Positions 32,621 to 44,069 are shown, numbered from the stretch's first letter. The stretch: 64,000 nucleotides of DNA from Galeruca laticollis (GCA_963921935.1 OY998180.1:59288551-59352550), one strand, 5' to 3'. Notes: generated by a model from the sequence alone, not told the origin. Numbers and translations: made by a program.

Positions 32621-32806
32621 TATTTTCATTAACTCGTTATTTTCAATAATGAATATCTTGTTTTCAATTAACATACTTATTCAATAATCATACGTAGCAT
32701 TAGCATTTATAAAATGGAAATTTTCGTTTACAAATAGGTATGTGAGCGGAAAGCTAAAGTGCGATTATCGGTGTTAAGAAATGGGGCACATGTAACGCAG
32801 GGCTAA

Positions 32807-33295
32807 ATATAAATAGGTTAATATTGTTTAAAGGAATGTATTTTGTTCTATATATTAACACTAATTATCTTAAAAAGTAGGATGAAGCTCCATAGTTGCG
32901 GATTAAAAATAATCGTTAGACAGTCGATAAATGTATTCATCAATTATAAAATTATTAAATACATTTTAACGATTATTACTTGAAATTATAATATTAAATG
33001 TATATTTGTAACCCTGAGGGTCGTTAAAGACCTACCGACGTTATTTACGGGTTACTGACGAAAGTAAATTTGAGGGAGATTTCACCCCTCTATCTGATTG
33101 CTTATTTGGTTATGCCTAGTGACTGTCACCACAAAAAATAAGATTATGAATTAAGTACATCCCTGTTTAAATTTCTTCGAACGGTCTAAGCTATTTTTCC
33201 GAAAGAGCTTGAAGCCCCACCTCGGTTTACAATACGAGGATTTATTTTTAGAAAAGGTTAGAGTGATTGAAATGAAAAACCTGAGTTTAACTAAT
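32807..33295. other. Anonymous DNA right of piggyBac
   Basis: AT-rich; nothing recognised. The 33005-33060 stretch is somewhat GC-richer. Confidence 0.4.
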
Positions 33296-33357
<62 letters not shown>

Positions 33358-33358
33358 C
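33296..33358. repeat. (TA)n microsatellite
   Basis: About 30 TA units with one phase break (TATAATATAT). The tyrosine-isoleucine ORF read across it is an artefact. Confidence 0.92.
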
Positions 33359-33359
33359 A

Positions 33360-36300
33360 CTCCTTTATAAGATAGTTAGAATTTTATAATTAACAAACAG
33401 ATAAAATAAGCAAAAAAAATTAAAGAAAATATAGAAGGGTTAAATTAGCCTATTCTCTAATTGGCGCAAAAAGAATCAACTAAAAAAAATCGCTGAAGTT
33501 ACAATCCCCTTAGTTTCTAGTAAAATTATAAACAATGTGGAATTTATGAGAGAACTTGAGACAACACGTTAAAATATGATTTTTTCTCATTAATAACCAA
33601 ACAAAAAAAATTATTTAGCCTATACGGCCGAAATCTAATGGAACTAGTCCACACGGTTACAGTGAAATTTTGTCCACAATATAATGAACTACTGAGGATT
33701 AGTTCCTCCCTCTATTAAAAAAAATATGTATCCGCTAAATATCACTGTATACGTGTTTAAAATAACATGAAATGATTTAAACTACCTGGGACCATTTGAT
33801 CAAATAAAAAAATTAGTAATAAAAAAAAATATGTATAAAATAAAAAAACAGTTTCTTGTGAAGCCGTTACAAACTATCGCCTCTTACTGGCCCTCTTGAT
33901 CCTTAGATCAGTTAATGACTTTTTATGATTTTCGACGGCAATATTTTGTAATACTTCCCTAGATACTACCCTGACAAATCTGATTAGTAGTTTCGACGTA
34001 TTCGTTAGCGAGAAGCAATGTACCGACAGGTTCCTAGTTTGTACAATATGACAACTCTCAGTCAATCTCTACATTTCCTGATTCTGCATGTACACCCCTT
34101 AAAACTGGTTAGTCTGTTAAATAAACTTTCAAATTACTCACCGGAGACGAATCTCTTCTCCTCAGACGTGAAGGCCCAGAATATATGCACACAACAAACA
34201 ACGAAAAAAAAGAATATCACTTATTTAGTGATTTTCGCAAAATTCACAGAAACTACCCGAGTTGTTCAAATCGCCGCGCCGGCTGAAAAAGCTCTGGTAT
34301 CTTTTAATTTTTTTCTTTTCCCCCTTCATTAAATTTTTCAGTTACCTGTCGACTAACCTCCATATGTTGGTTGCTGAATTTGCGATTTCATACATGAGTT
34401 CAGGTATTTCCCATTTTTTTGTTTTATATTATGCTTCTAAACTACGGTTGAAATAGCTTACGGTATAACTTCCGCTAACCTAGTTTTACGAAATTATCAA
34501 CAATTTTTGTTTAATATAATTTCGTAACGAACTAGCTGAAGGTATACTATTTCATTTTTTTTATATGATACCGGTTGTCCCAATTCCAATGATTATGATT
34601 ATATCAATAATTATAATTTATTTATACCCATAATTACATATTTCGTCAAATAAGCTTTTTAAATTATAATATTGACTGGACTATGACGGTATTCAAGTCA
34701 AACGAAAAGCTGAAAACTCAAAGTTCGCACTATATCTCTTACGTCCACTATACATATACATACATACATTGCAAGTTAAATAAAAGCTTTTAGAAAGTAA
34801 ATACCTATGCATCACGTTGAATTACATTTAGCACTAAGAAAAGTTTCTGTCACCTCAATAACAGTCCTATCCTGATGAAATATTAAGTCAAATATTTTGG
34901 TCTTCAACTGACTCCAATTTTGACACATACCCAAGATCTACCAACACACTACAATAATTATGTCATGAGATTAGCTGATCGACATCCTGTTCAACCCTCC
35001 ATTGCAAGAGAGAAAACAAAGAGACCTGAAAAATAAACTTCAAACAAACTTTAATGAAAAGTACTTGATATAACATTTTTGTATTAGTCAATTATGTAAA
35101 TAGATTATAAATTTGCAAATGAGGTAAAAACAAATTTTTATTTAAAAACAATACATTTGTTTTTTACCTTAAAACGGAGAATATGTATCAACAAAAGTTA
35201 GATTAGGAGAATGTCATTTGTCGGTGTAAAATTCTGAAAAGAAATGCAAGTTTTTTATTTCAATTTATTGCGAATAGGGGAGTAAAAAAAGAAAAATGGA
35301 ATGAATAAATATTAAATGGTATCTCTTAATGAATATTTAAGAAAGAATAATACTGCTGAAAGTCCATATCGAAGAGAAGGGAACTCTATCGATTTCTGAT
35401 TCCAAAGTCATAAAACAAATTGGAACTTGACTCGAATTAGATCAAATATCGTCTCTCCCTTAAGTGATGACTAACCAGATAATTCATTTCGACTCTGTAT
35501 TCGCCGTGAAAGGAACATTAATTGTGATGAAAGGTGGCTATAAATAAAACTGATCGAGGACGGAATTGAAAAAGCCGGAAGAAAGTAAACAAGGTAAAAC
35601 GTGAGTCGATACAGTAGAGTATGTCGATGTCGATAAAAATTACCAAAAATATCGACACGGCGCGGCGGCCTCGAAACACAAATTTATAATACAATCTATA
35701 TTACAAAATGCCAATCTCAACTATGGGGTAATTTACGCAGTTAATGGATAGTTCAATCATGGGTTATATGTTGTAAAACGAGCAATTGATCACTCAAACA
35801 ACACGTTTAAAAGCGACTATTGATATGTACATTTCATGGAATATTATTAGATCTAAATATGACATTGATTTTTTCTTCATCATTTCCCAATTAAAAGAGC
35901 TATATATTAATTTCAAAGTGTCTTTCATTATATTTATAAATATTGCTCTTCTTCGTGCAAAAAGCGACTGGTTTTGTCCAATGTAGCTGAAACTCCTAGT
36001 AGACACAGTTTTCAATAACAGAAGAAAGTAACATCGGGAAAAAAAGATGCGAAAAAATCTAATTATCATGAAAATCGACTCATTCAAAACGCCAGCATTT
36101 ATAGGTATAAGATAATCGCTGTTTGATAACCAGGTACCTCGCCGACTATATTTCTATTTCTGATACGGGAATATGTAGCTACGCTGAAATTTAAGAAATA
36201 TTTTAGCTCTTTTTAATATACTTTTTAATAAGCTAACATATAGTATTAATACTGTTGACTATTGAAATACTACCCAATATGCAAGTAAATATTACAGTTA

Positions 36301-36714
36301 TGTTAATTCAACATCACATTGTGATAATGTGTGATTTCATCACATGCACATCTATACAGCCGCTTTTGCCTAGATTTTGGCTGTTAACTTTTGTGATGTT
36401 TCAACTTAACTTCTCAGCGATATTGAAGCGCTGCCTTTTTACATTACTGGGATGTTACTAGAACTTCCTCAAAAGGAAGTCTTTATAACGAACTAAAAAC
36501 AACATTTCTGTTACATTCTGAAATGCCTTTTAACATCTTGTCGATGTTAACGCAATGTCTAAAAAATAACATCTTATCAATGATGTAAATGCGACATTTC
36601 AGAAATACAGTGTATTCTCTTAGATGTTGTGTGAACATTACTTAAACCTCTAAATAATATACCTCAATTGTTGTAGATGACATCCTATAGATGTTTCTGT
36701 GCCTAATCAGCAAA
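33360..36714. other. Anonymous AT-rich DNA
   Basis: About 3.3 kb without a recognisable gene or element. ORFs are all under 105 codons with no motif. In 36300-36700 short blocks such as AACATC and GATGT recur in both orientations, and similar blocks occur at 39600-39980, so those two stretches may be relatives. Not proven. Confidence 0.4.
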
Positions 36715-36716
36715 TA

Positions 36717-37675
36717 CAGGGTGAACAACTAAGAACGCCGGCTGTCGGCCATATTTCAAGAAATAGTCATGGTACAGTTTAAAAAAAATACCTTCAGGAA
36801 AATGACCCTGAAAAATCGCTGGAAAATATTTTTCAGTTCCTAAAATATCTGCTATGGGTTGTAATGAACAATTAATTTTTGATATAATGATGAGATTATG
36901 AAAAAATGTAGTTAGGGACTTTTTGTCCTTATTCTTCAAGTAAGGGGGGGAAGGTTCATCCTAATAAACAAATGACGTAACAATTTTTTGTTTTTTAATT
37001 GATATCAATGTTTTTGGCGTCATTTAAAAGAGTTTTTCCTCTTTAATAATATATGCTTAACAAAAATTGCAAAATTTTGTCAACGCTATTTGAAAAAATC
37101 GACAATTTTCCCATTTTTCTCGGAAATTTCAAGTGTAATGAGACATTTTTTAAATTCTGATGAAAAGGGGTTAAAAAATAGGAAGCTATTCCAAGATATA
37201 AAATTTATGATATCAGATATAAAAATTAAAAAAATGCTTCAATTTACATTTGACATTTCCGAGTGGATACAAAATTACCTAATTTTGTTATCAATCTTAA
37301 TAAACAGAAAAACTCTTTTAAATGCAGCTAAAATCATTAATATCGGTTAAAAAACGAAAAAGTTGTACATTTGTTCATAAGTTTGAACCTTCCCCACCCA
37401 TTATTTGAAGAATAATGATAAAAAATCTCCTTTAATTATATTTTTTCATAATATCATCAAGATTTCAAAAATTGTATTTTTAGGTCACCTTTAGTATGTT
37501 TTTTGGAGTATTATGTTTTCGAGTGTTCATTCCACCCCTAGCGGATATTTTAGAGACTGCAAAATATTTTCCAACAATTTTTCAGGATCACTTACCTAAA
37601 GATAATTTTTTTGAAAGTTGTACCATGATTCTTTTCTGAGATGTGGCCTACAGTCGTTCTTAGTTGTTCACCCTG
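36717..37675. mobile_element. MITE with long terminal inverted repeats
   Basis: Ends CAGGGTGAACAACTAAGAACG and its inverse, flanked by TA (36715-36716 and 37676-37677). Imperfect inverted repeats extend about 270-310 bp (36717-37000 and 37360-37675). Shared segments include ATCATGGTACA or ATGGTACA, TGGAAAATATTTT, CTAAAATATC and GGGGAAGGTTCA. The centre (about 37000-37360) has no transposase. The CAGGGTG ends and TA duplication point to a Tc1/mariner-type partner. Confidence 0.75.
37090..37350 (+). other. Unassigned ORF in the MITE centre
   Basis: 86 codons, Lys/Ile/Phe-rich, no motif recognised. It lies in the AT-rich core of the MITE and is probably not a gene. Confidence 0.2.
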
Positions 37676-37677
37676 TA

Positions 37678-38670
37678 CATTTAAAATAAAATATTAAAAA
37701 AAGCAATAAAGAATTTAACATGTTTATTCACTATTAATGAACAGCTACAAAATTAGAAAAAAAATATCTTGTCCAGGAATCCAACCTAAAAAAAATGTGT
37801 AAGCTTATTACATAAAAAGTGGAAACTATTGAACGCATTCAGTGGAAGCACGAAATAAAAAGGGTATATTAATATGTAGTTGTCATAACGTAACATACTT
37901 TGAAACTGAATTCATAAAGTTTAACGGATGCACATACATTATAGCTAGTTTACAAAAAATTTATCAGAATAGCTTTTTAATAATATTAAAACTAATAAAA
38001 ACTTTACACCTTAAAGATGTTATGAAACATTACGTTGAATCAACAGAAATCCAATCTGATCAAAGAAAATTATATCGTTTACTTATGGTTACTTTTTCTC
38101 ACGCAAGAGTCGCTGTTTCGAGTGCCTCAACCATTCCATAACGTACCCTTCAAAATCCTTATCTGTGAAACATTTGAAGGTGTTCTGAACAGCAGCTAAT
38201 AAAACGATTACTTTAGATCAAATTGTGCCCATGGAGACCTTTGATCAATCATCATAAACTACATCAAACTTGATTTTCAGCCAATTGACTGGTACCCATT
38301 TTCCATAAGATACATGCGGGGTTCGTCAAAGATATAATAACATATTTTATTTTGAGAAGTGACTTTTCATGATTTACCTTCTATTACATGCCCTCACTCC
38401 GTTTGGCAGGTAAATTCAGGTGTGCCATGAAAGTTCATACTTCTTTTATGTCTAAAATAATATACTATAATCATTTTATTTTCATCCTGGAACATATTGT
38501 ATATTAACATCGTGGAATTGTAACTTAATGAAAACTAAGCATTAATACACTGTATACAAAAAAACTACTTATGAAGAAGAGATATGAACATATTATCAAG
38601 TTAAATGAGTTTATAATTAATTGTATCCAATAGCTGTGTTTCTACAATAATGAATAATTGAATTCTGTTT
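37678..38670. other. Anonymous DNA
   Basis: A plus-strand ORF of 99 codons (37842-38141, starting VEARNKKGILICSCHNVTYF with two cysteines) has no identity I can name. TTTATT near 38478 would be a polyadenylation signal for the minus-strand gene to its right. Confidence 0.35.
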
Positions 38671-38671
38671 G

Positions 38672-39552
38672 TTAACTGGAGCATTCAGTGTCATAAGTTA
38701 CATATTCTTCACCTAGATTAATATAGATACCGTTGTAAGGGACCTCTATAATTGTTCACAAGAATTGTTAGTATTAATATTAAAATTTTCTAAACCTGCA
38801 AAACTATATTGATGGTTATGACTACTACTACAAAAACTAGAACTAGAGATACTTGGTTCAATATTTTTTGTACTGTTTAGTACAATGTCTGTATCAGACT
38901 ATCTGAAATAGTTACTCCCCTCTCTTTACATAATTACCAACTATTTGTTTTTTATTTTATTTATGTAAGTAGCTTCTGACACATCTTGAACATTGAAAAT
39001 ATTTTCTTCTAGATTCAAATCTCTGCCAACATAAGAGCATGTTTTATTATTAATAATAATATCTACCCTATTGCAATATTGAGTTTTTTGTAGGGTATCA
39101 TGCATATCTAGGATTTTGAATATTGTGAATCGTTTTTAAAATATACTTACTAACTAAAATATTTAAAGTTGACAAAACCCTTATTTTGTAAACTCTATTA
39201 TATAATGTTAGTGTACAATTCCGCCACCTGGAATTTCAATGTACAATAGCCGATTATAGTATTGAATGAGTATTAACTTTTAATAATTATGATTTTGGAA
39301 TAGGTACTTACCGATAACAACTGTTGTTAGTCCATTATAACAAGAATTATAACTAAGTATAGAAACTGTAGCTAAGTAGGAACTAACGAAAACGAAGACC
39401 AGTTTATTCAAGTACTTCTTGCAAAAAATGTGCTTCCTGCAAATAAAATATAACACAAAACTTAAAACCATCCGCCTTTTGAAGCTTGTCATTTGTTTCC
39501 ACAGATTACTGTTTGTTGCGTTCGTCAGTTCCTCTTCTGTTTTTTTTTTCAT
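38672..39552 (-). CDS. Candidate spliced gene, membrane or secreted protein, unknown family
   Basis: On the minus strand an ORF from 39552 enters KRRMVLSFVLYFICRKH and a hydrophobic segment (KLVFVFVSSYLATVSILSY), then ends at a consensus donor (ATCG/GTAAGTAC at 39312/39311). A 204-base intron ends at CCTAG (39108-39109). The next exon continues in correct phase (MHDTLQKTQYCNRVDIII, then CSYVGRDLNLEENIFN) to a stop at 38941. Further open sequence in other frames (SSHNHQYSFAGLENFN, then GIYINLGEEYVTYDTECSS ending at 38672) suggests another exon or a frameshift. Exon 1 may itself start at a second acceptor (TTTTATTTGCAG) near 39437. A type II or signal-anchor topology is plausible. I do not recognise the family. 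Confidence 0.42.
39108..39311 (-). other. Predicted intron of the candidate gene
   Basis: Donor G/GTAAGTACC and acceptor AAAATCCTAG/A. The phase-1 junction forms an Asp codon, so the frame remains open on both sides for more than 90 residues in total. Confidence 0.45.
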
Positions 39553-39554
39553 TT

Positions 39555-40265
39555 TTTATGTTACTATGATGTTTGATATGAGATATTACTGAGAGTTTTA
39601 TGAACTCACATCGTACAGACGTAATCGTGGAAAGTTACTAAAAATTATTTCGAAAGATGTTAAAGTAACTGCAACATGTGATCATCTTAGAAACGTGTTA
39701 ATTTGTAATATTACAGTAACGTTCTGTATGTGACATACGTGAGATGTATGCAAATTAACATCGTATGAATGTTTCCTATGGGTAGTTTCTAAAAAGAAGT
39801 TCATAGGATGTGTATGTAACTGCGAATTCAAGTATTATTGTGTACATCAAAAATAGGTTTTATTTACATGACATGGATGTTAATAGAGTTGGTAATGAAA
39901 TTAAGACATCTAGGGGATATCTTATTAACGTTTTAAATAAACATCACGAAAAGTCTCTAAAAAACATCACAAAAAAGACTTGTTATGTTTCTTGTTGAGT
40001 GGGTAGGTTATTCACTTGCTAGGTAATTATTTCTGAATCTCATGGAATTTCACAATTGGAAGGAAAGGATACAGTTTTTTTCTTGTTATACATCCATCTT
40101 CTTCTTGAAATATCTGGAGTATCATGTTGGCATTAATATTATCTGGAGGTTCATCGTCCGGTTCCGCTTTATATCTTGGTTTTTGTGTTAAATTTTCATC
40201 AAATGTACCTTCATTATTTACCCACCTCATCTACTAAGAATTCTTAGCAGGGGAGAAAACATACA
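39555..40265. other. Anonymous DNA with an acidic small ORF
   Basis: A minus-strand ORF of 67 codons (40027-40230) reads KAEPDDEPPDNINANMILQI in its middle. I do not recognise it. It could be an upstream exon of the minus-strand gene at 38.7-39.6 kb, but no splice link was found. Confidence 0.25.
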
Positions 40266-40274
40266 CAGGGAAAA

Positions 40275-41900
40275 GAGTTAAATTTTATAGTATAGATTAT
40301 TGTCTTTCCGATATTGAATCACTTTTACATGTTTGCTAGTAAGTGTAATTCCTAAGCTGTCATTTAACTCGTTTGTTCTTCTTTGGAGGTGATAGACTAG
40401 GCATTCGATAAATAGGTGTTTGACCATTATTTGACAGTGCTGTTTGGACATTCTGGAATTGGTTCTCTTTTAAGCAGGTGTTCATGTATAAGACGTGGGT
40501 ATCCAATGAGAATGCGATTCAAAATCACCTGCTCTTTTCTTGTAGCAAGTATAGCAAGTTTTGTAGTGATTTGCGGTTTAATTTCCTTAAGCTTGGATTA
40601 TTTTTCATTCCAGCTGGACTGCCACTTATTGGTATTTTTTGATGAATGATTTGTGATTCATGTGTGGGTAGTTATTTAGGAACGGTATATGTTCATGTGC
40701 GAATGCAGAGCCTCTTATTCCCACATGTGAGGGAAACCAAAGTAATCTGACATTTATATGTTGACACTGCAGTTGGTAAAGAACTGTTTCTATCATTTGT
40801 AATATTTGATGTTTTGGATATAATTATTATATTCCATGCATTGCAGTTAAACAGTCTCAAACTATTAGGAAGTTGTTTTGCTTCATTAAACTTTTTGAGG
40901 TCTTGCAAAACAACAGTAGTTTCACCTGTGTATATACTGCAGCCTTGTGGTATATGAATTGTGTATTTAATGCTAGAGATTATATAGGCAACTGCGTGTC
41001 CGTTGTTGTTTTTGGAGGCGTCCGTATACAAATTGTATGTGTAAGGAGATTTGGAAAGCAAATCATTGAAATAATTATGAATTAAGGTAGGATTTGTAGA
41101 ACTTAGATATATATTTATTTCTGGTGGATTTATAATCCATAGTAGAATGGTTATAGTGGTGGTGTTAGATAAACTGAACTGCTGAATTTGAATGGAGATT
41201 CATTGGTTACTACTTGGATGCTGTGTACTGGGCTACTTCTATTTAAGGAAGTTTTCTTGGCTATCTCGTAACAAATCGATACATAGTCTATTTTGCTTCT
41301 AATTAAGTATTTATAGACGTTAAGTAGACAGGGGGTACCGGCACCCCAGTTCTTATTTGAGAGAACTTTTATTAAATGTATTCAGCTTTCACAAGGCTTT
41401 TGTAATAAATGCATATGAGATGTCCAATTATGTTTATTATCAAAGATCAGTCCTAGAAAGTTCATTTAATCCGCTGTATTTGATAGGGCACCTTTTAGAG
41501 TGAGGCGATTTTTCTCTGTGCAGTCTGTTTGCTAAAAATTACATATTTTGAATTTTAGGTGGAGAACTGGAAACCACTTTTCTAGTGCTTTTAGGAAAGT
41601 TTGCAGCATTCGTGAGGTTAGTTTGATGTTTTTACTCTTGGTATATATTACGAAGTCATCGGCGTATGAGGAACCTTTAATAAGAGATCTCATTTCACTA
41701 AGAATGCTGTTAATTGCGATTAAAAATAGGGTTTGGCTTGGTGTGGACCTTGTCTCGTCCCATTCTGCAGTATTCTTGTACTGGATGTGTGACCGTACAG
41801 TCTCATTTCTACGACTCGTTTATCCAGGAAGTTAAAGGAAAGTGCCCGAATACCGCACATATTGTGCCTAATATCGCACCATCGGTTTATTTCCAAACTA
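40275..41900 (-). pseudogene. I/Jockey-type LINE: RT and RNase H remnant
   Basis: Minus-strand blocks run from RT to the element's C-terminus. TRILQNGTRQGP (about 41750-41790) precedes the catalytic EMRSLIKGSSYADDFVIYTK (41635-41695), then a GLIFDNKHNWTSH block and KIDYVSICYEIAKK. RNase H starts with YNLYTDASKNNNG (about 41000) and CSIYTGE, and ends with WFPSHVGIRGSAFAHE (about 40700). The last block, EQVILNRILIGYPRLIHEHL and PECPN (about 40440-40540), followed by VKHLFIEC, is the C-terminal zinc region. Multiple frame changes and stops are present. The 5' half is missing. Confidence 0.75.
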
Positions 41901-42220
41901 ATATTTTTGAAGTGCAATCCTCGGTAATTTTTATTTCACAGGCGATGGCTAAAGAGTATACTCAAAGTCTAATACGACTACGAACAACTAGAAGACAATA
42001 GTGTAGAAAAACGTGAATTCAACTGGATGGAGTTTTTCAGTGAGTGAGAGTTTCCGCAATTTATATAGTTTTATACAAAACAGGTGAGTGAAATGTTTCG
42101 ACTTGTACAAATATTGTATTTATAAGCTCTGTTCAGTATTTTGAGGGGTTCTTTATATTACACTGTGCGCTATTAGGAACCTAATAGAAACGAAGATATT
42201 CATTATTTATTTTCGTTTTA
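41901..42220. other. Anonymous DNA
   Basis: No feature recognised between the LINE and the hAT/pogo mosaic. Confidence 0.4.
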
Positions 42221-42221
42221 G

Positions 42222-42318
42222 AAAACATGTATCAAAATAACAAATGGAAGAAATGGGATGAGCAACCAATGCTAAATGCTGTAGAAACAGTTAAGAATAA
42301 TGTTATGGGTTATCATTA
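42222..42318 (+). pseudogene. pogo/jerky-type transposase N-terminus
   Basis: MYQNNKWKKWDEQPMLNAVE and the following VKNNVMGYH resemble the start of the psq-type helix-turn-helix in pogo/jerky transposases. The related copy at 47.7 kb continues this domain (STLRDYVKN). Here the frame ends abruptly after about 30 residues. Confidence 0.5.
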
Positions 42319-42435
42319 AAACTAAGGCAAGAAATCGACTGGACTTAGAAGACGATCTTATTGTATGTGTTTCTAGAACTATGCCAAATTTTATGAAACC
42401 TGTTGACAAAAAACAAGCCCATGTTTCTCACTAAA
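42319..42435 (+). pseudogene. hAT (ZBED-like) transposase C-terminus
   Basis: KTKARNRLDLEDDLIVCVSR and then KPVDKKQAHVSH followed by a stop match the C-terminal end of ZBED5/FAM200-type hAT transposases, which typically close with K-Q-x-Q/H-x-S-H. Only about 38 residues are left. It directly follows the pogo-like N-terminus in another frame. Confidence 0.55.
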
Positions 42436-42615
42436 GAAGTTTTTTTATCCTTAAAAATGTATTAACCATTAGATATAAGAATTAGATTAAATGATTCTGT
42501 TTTGTTTTGAGAAAATCTGTAAAATATATTGATAATTTTTAAATAAACAAAGTTATTTAATTTAAAACTCATAACGGCCGTCGTTTAAGTACATAGTTCA
42601 CCATTATTTGTATAC

Positions 42616-42696
42616 AGTAGATTTAAAGAGATTCAAAAAAATTAGTTATATCAAGGAATTTGCTGTATCGAAGTTCGTTATATGAAGGTTCCACTG
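42616..42696 (-). repeat. pogo-type terminal repeat
   Basis: On the minus strand CAGTGGAACCTTCATATAACG, then CTTCGATACAGCAAATTCCTTGATATAAC (given here by its positions 42645-42690) is the widespread pogo/Tigger-type end, and TA follows at 42697-42698. The matching left end was not found. Confidence 0.62.
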
Positions 42697-42698
42697 TA

Positions 42699-42764
42699 CA
42701 TCTCGCGACCCCTTTCCGAATGGCCCGCGACTAGGGGTCGCGACCCCCAGTTTGGGGACCGCTG
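42699..42764 (-). repeat. hAT terminal inverted repeat (right end)
   Basis: On the minus strand it begins CAGCGGTCCCCAAACTGG, then GGGTCGCGACCCC, a typical hAT-Charlie/ZBED-type end. It contains its own GGGGTCGCGACCCC palindrome (about 42734-42747). GTCTATTG (42765-42772) would be the 8-bp target copy. The left end is not in the window. Confidence 0.62.
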
Positions 42765-42774
42765 GTCTATTGAA

Positions 42775-42935
42775 TCGGTTCAGCTTATTTGTATCTCAGT
42801 ACTTCACTGAAGTAACTCAAGTATTTTGTTTTCGCTCAAGTATCTCTCGGCAACTAACGTTGTAGACCCGTATGTTAGTGAGTTATTAGTAGCAAATTTT
42901 CGCAACGAAAAGGAACAGTGTATAATTATACCAAG
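42775..42935. other. Spacer between hAT end and Penelope palindrome
   Basis: No feature recognised. Confidence 0.4.
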
Positions 42936-43019
42936 TGTATAAAAAGTAACGATGAAATAAAACAATATATTTTGTTTGAATCTTCATATATTTGAACTAA
43001 TGTTCAATTTAAACTTGTT

Positions 43020-43062
43020 GACGCGTTTCACTAACACAGTAGCTTTGTCAAAACGAATGAAG
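43020..43062 (-). ncRNA. Hammerhead-like ribozyme motif, degenerate
   Basis: On the minus strand TTTTGACAAAGC is followed by a short stem-loop (CTACTGTGTTAG) and then TGAAACGCGTCAAC. The GA-x-AAA-like core, stem and GAAAC followed by GCGTC match the layout of the hammerhead motifs known in Penelope-like elements. The first core departs from CUGAUGA, so activity is doubtful. Confidence 0.32.
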
Positions 43063-43179
43063 GTAAAATATAAAAATGTCTTAATATATACAGTGCTAAA
43101 TCTATTTACTAAGGTTAACAATGGTATTAAAAGATATTACCTGGAAATTCATTCACTACAAACATTCCTAAGCTATCTT

Positions 43180-44067
43180 CTAGGTAAAGAAGTTCAATAA
43201 AGGAGACTGATTGATATCTATTTGGTCGTTAAAGAGATTACCTGAATATTTATTTTTGTTAATCTCTAGGGCTTCTAATAAATTTAAACTAAAGGATTTA
43301 CCGACTACATGGAGAATTTCAAAATTTGGGTCGAAAATGTGTTGGTTTTCTAATAAATGATTTGAATAGTTAGAATCTAATTTTTTGTTGTCATAGCTAC
43401 GTTTGTGTTCCGAAATTCTAGTTTTAGAATTTCTAAAAGTTCTACCGATATAAATTTTATCACAATTGTCATTACCACATTTTAATTTATAAACTCCTGA
43501 TTTGTTCAATTTTGAAGATTTAGATTTAATATTTTTAATGAATTTGGATAAATTATGATCAGTTTTAAAGGAAATATTCATGTCTAAAGTTTCTAAAAAT
43601 GATTTAATTTTTAAGGATGGTGTTCCAAAGTATGTTAAGCTTTTAAATTGTCTATTATTTTTATCTGAAGGGAATACTTGTTCTAAAGTCTGTCTTTTTA
43701 TCTTTTTATTTATGATTTTGTCAATTAAATTTGGATCGTAATTATCATTAACTGCTATTTGTTTTATGATATCTAATTCTTTGGTATAATTGTTAATATT
43801 TAATGGGACTGTTAAGAGTCTGTGTATCATACTATTGAAAGCTGCTAGTTTATGACTGAATGGGTGGACCGAACTATTATGAATTGTAATATCTGTATGT
43901 GATGGTTTATGAAATATAGAAAAATCATGTTTATTATTTATATTTGAAATTGTAAGGTCTAGAAAGTTTATAGACTTATTTTGTTCAAGTTCTACGGTAA
44001 ATTTGATATTATTGTGAATCGAGTTTATGTAAGTAATGAAGCTCTCTAATTGTCTATTTGTACCCAA
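43180..44067 (-). CDS. Penelope-like RT C-terminus with GIY-YIG endonuclease (left copy)
   Basis: 295 codons. The first ~100 residues (LEQNKSINFLDLTISN, then FHKPSHTDITIHNSSVHPFSHK) are the thumb region after the RT active site, typical of Penelope-like RTs. The last ~100 hold GIY-YIG: SGVYKLKCGNDNCDKIYIGR with a C-x4-C zinc pair, then RISEHKRSYDNKK (Arg and His), then NHLLENQHIFDP and the Glu in LEALEINKNK. The palm with the catalytic YxDD is absent, as in the right copy. The domain would nick DNA at integration. The ORF is open, but the protein is not a functional RT. The conserved N-terminal MGT start is created by the rearrangement. Confidence 0.78.
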   Translation of the reverse strand: MGTNRQLESFITYINSIHNNIKFTVELEQNKSINFLDLTISNINNKHDFSIFHKPSHTDITIHNSSVHPFSHKLAAFNSMIHRLLTVPLNINNYTKELDIIKQIAVNDNYDPNLIDKIINKKIKRQTLEQVFPSDKNNRQFKSLTYFGTPSLKIKSFLETLDMNISFKTDHNLSKFIKNIKSKSSKLNKSGVYKLKCGNDNCDKIYIGRTFRNSKTRISEHKRSYDNKKLDSNYSNHLLENQHIFDPNFEILHVVGKSFSLNLLEALEINKNKYSGNLFNDQIDINQSPLLNFFT

Positions 44068-44069
44068 TC

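Larger units (their letters stand above)
29687..32802 (+). mobile_element. piggyBac-family transposon
   Basis: The left end CCCTGCGTTAC follows TTAA (29683-29686). The right end GTAACGCAGGG at 32792-32802 is followed by CTAA, a one-base change from TTAA. Terminal repeats are therefore about 11 bp with subterminal GAGCG-type repeats (GAGCGGAGCGCTC at 29708). The transposase is on the plus strand (30178-31860). A Penelope-type nuclease fragment lies between the transposase and the right end, so the 3' spacer is chimeric or nested. Length is 3.1 kb. Confidence 0.85.

Noticed and set aside
33151..33360. Tyr/Ile-rich 69-codon ORF
   Set aside because: Read through a (TA)n microsatellite.
41548..42001. 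Plus-strand ORFs of 95 codons
   Set aside because: Antisense to the decayed LINE RT, whose minus-strand YADD and other blocks are clear.
42976..43200. 74-codon ORF, and its mirror at 45199-45399
   Set aside because: They read through the 3' region of the Penelope copies on the opposite strand to the element's sense; no motif.
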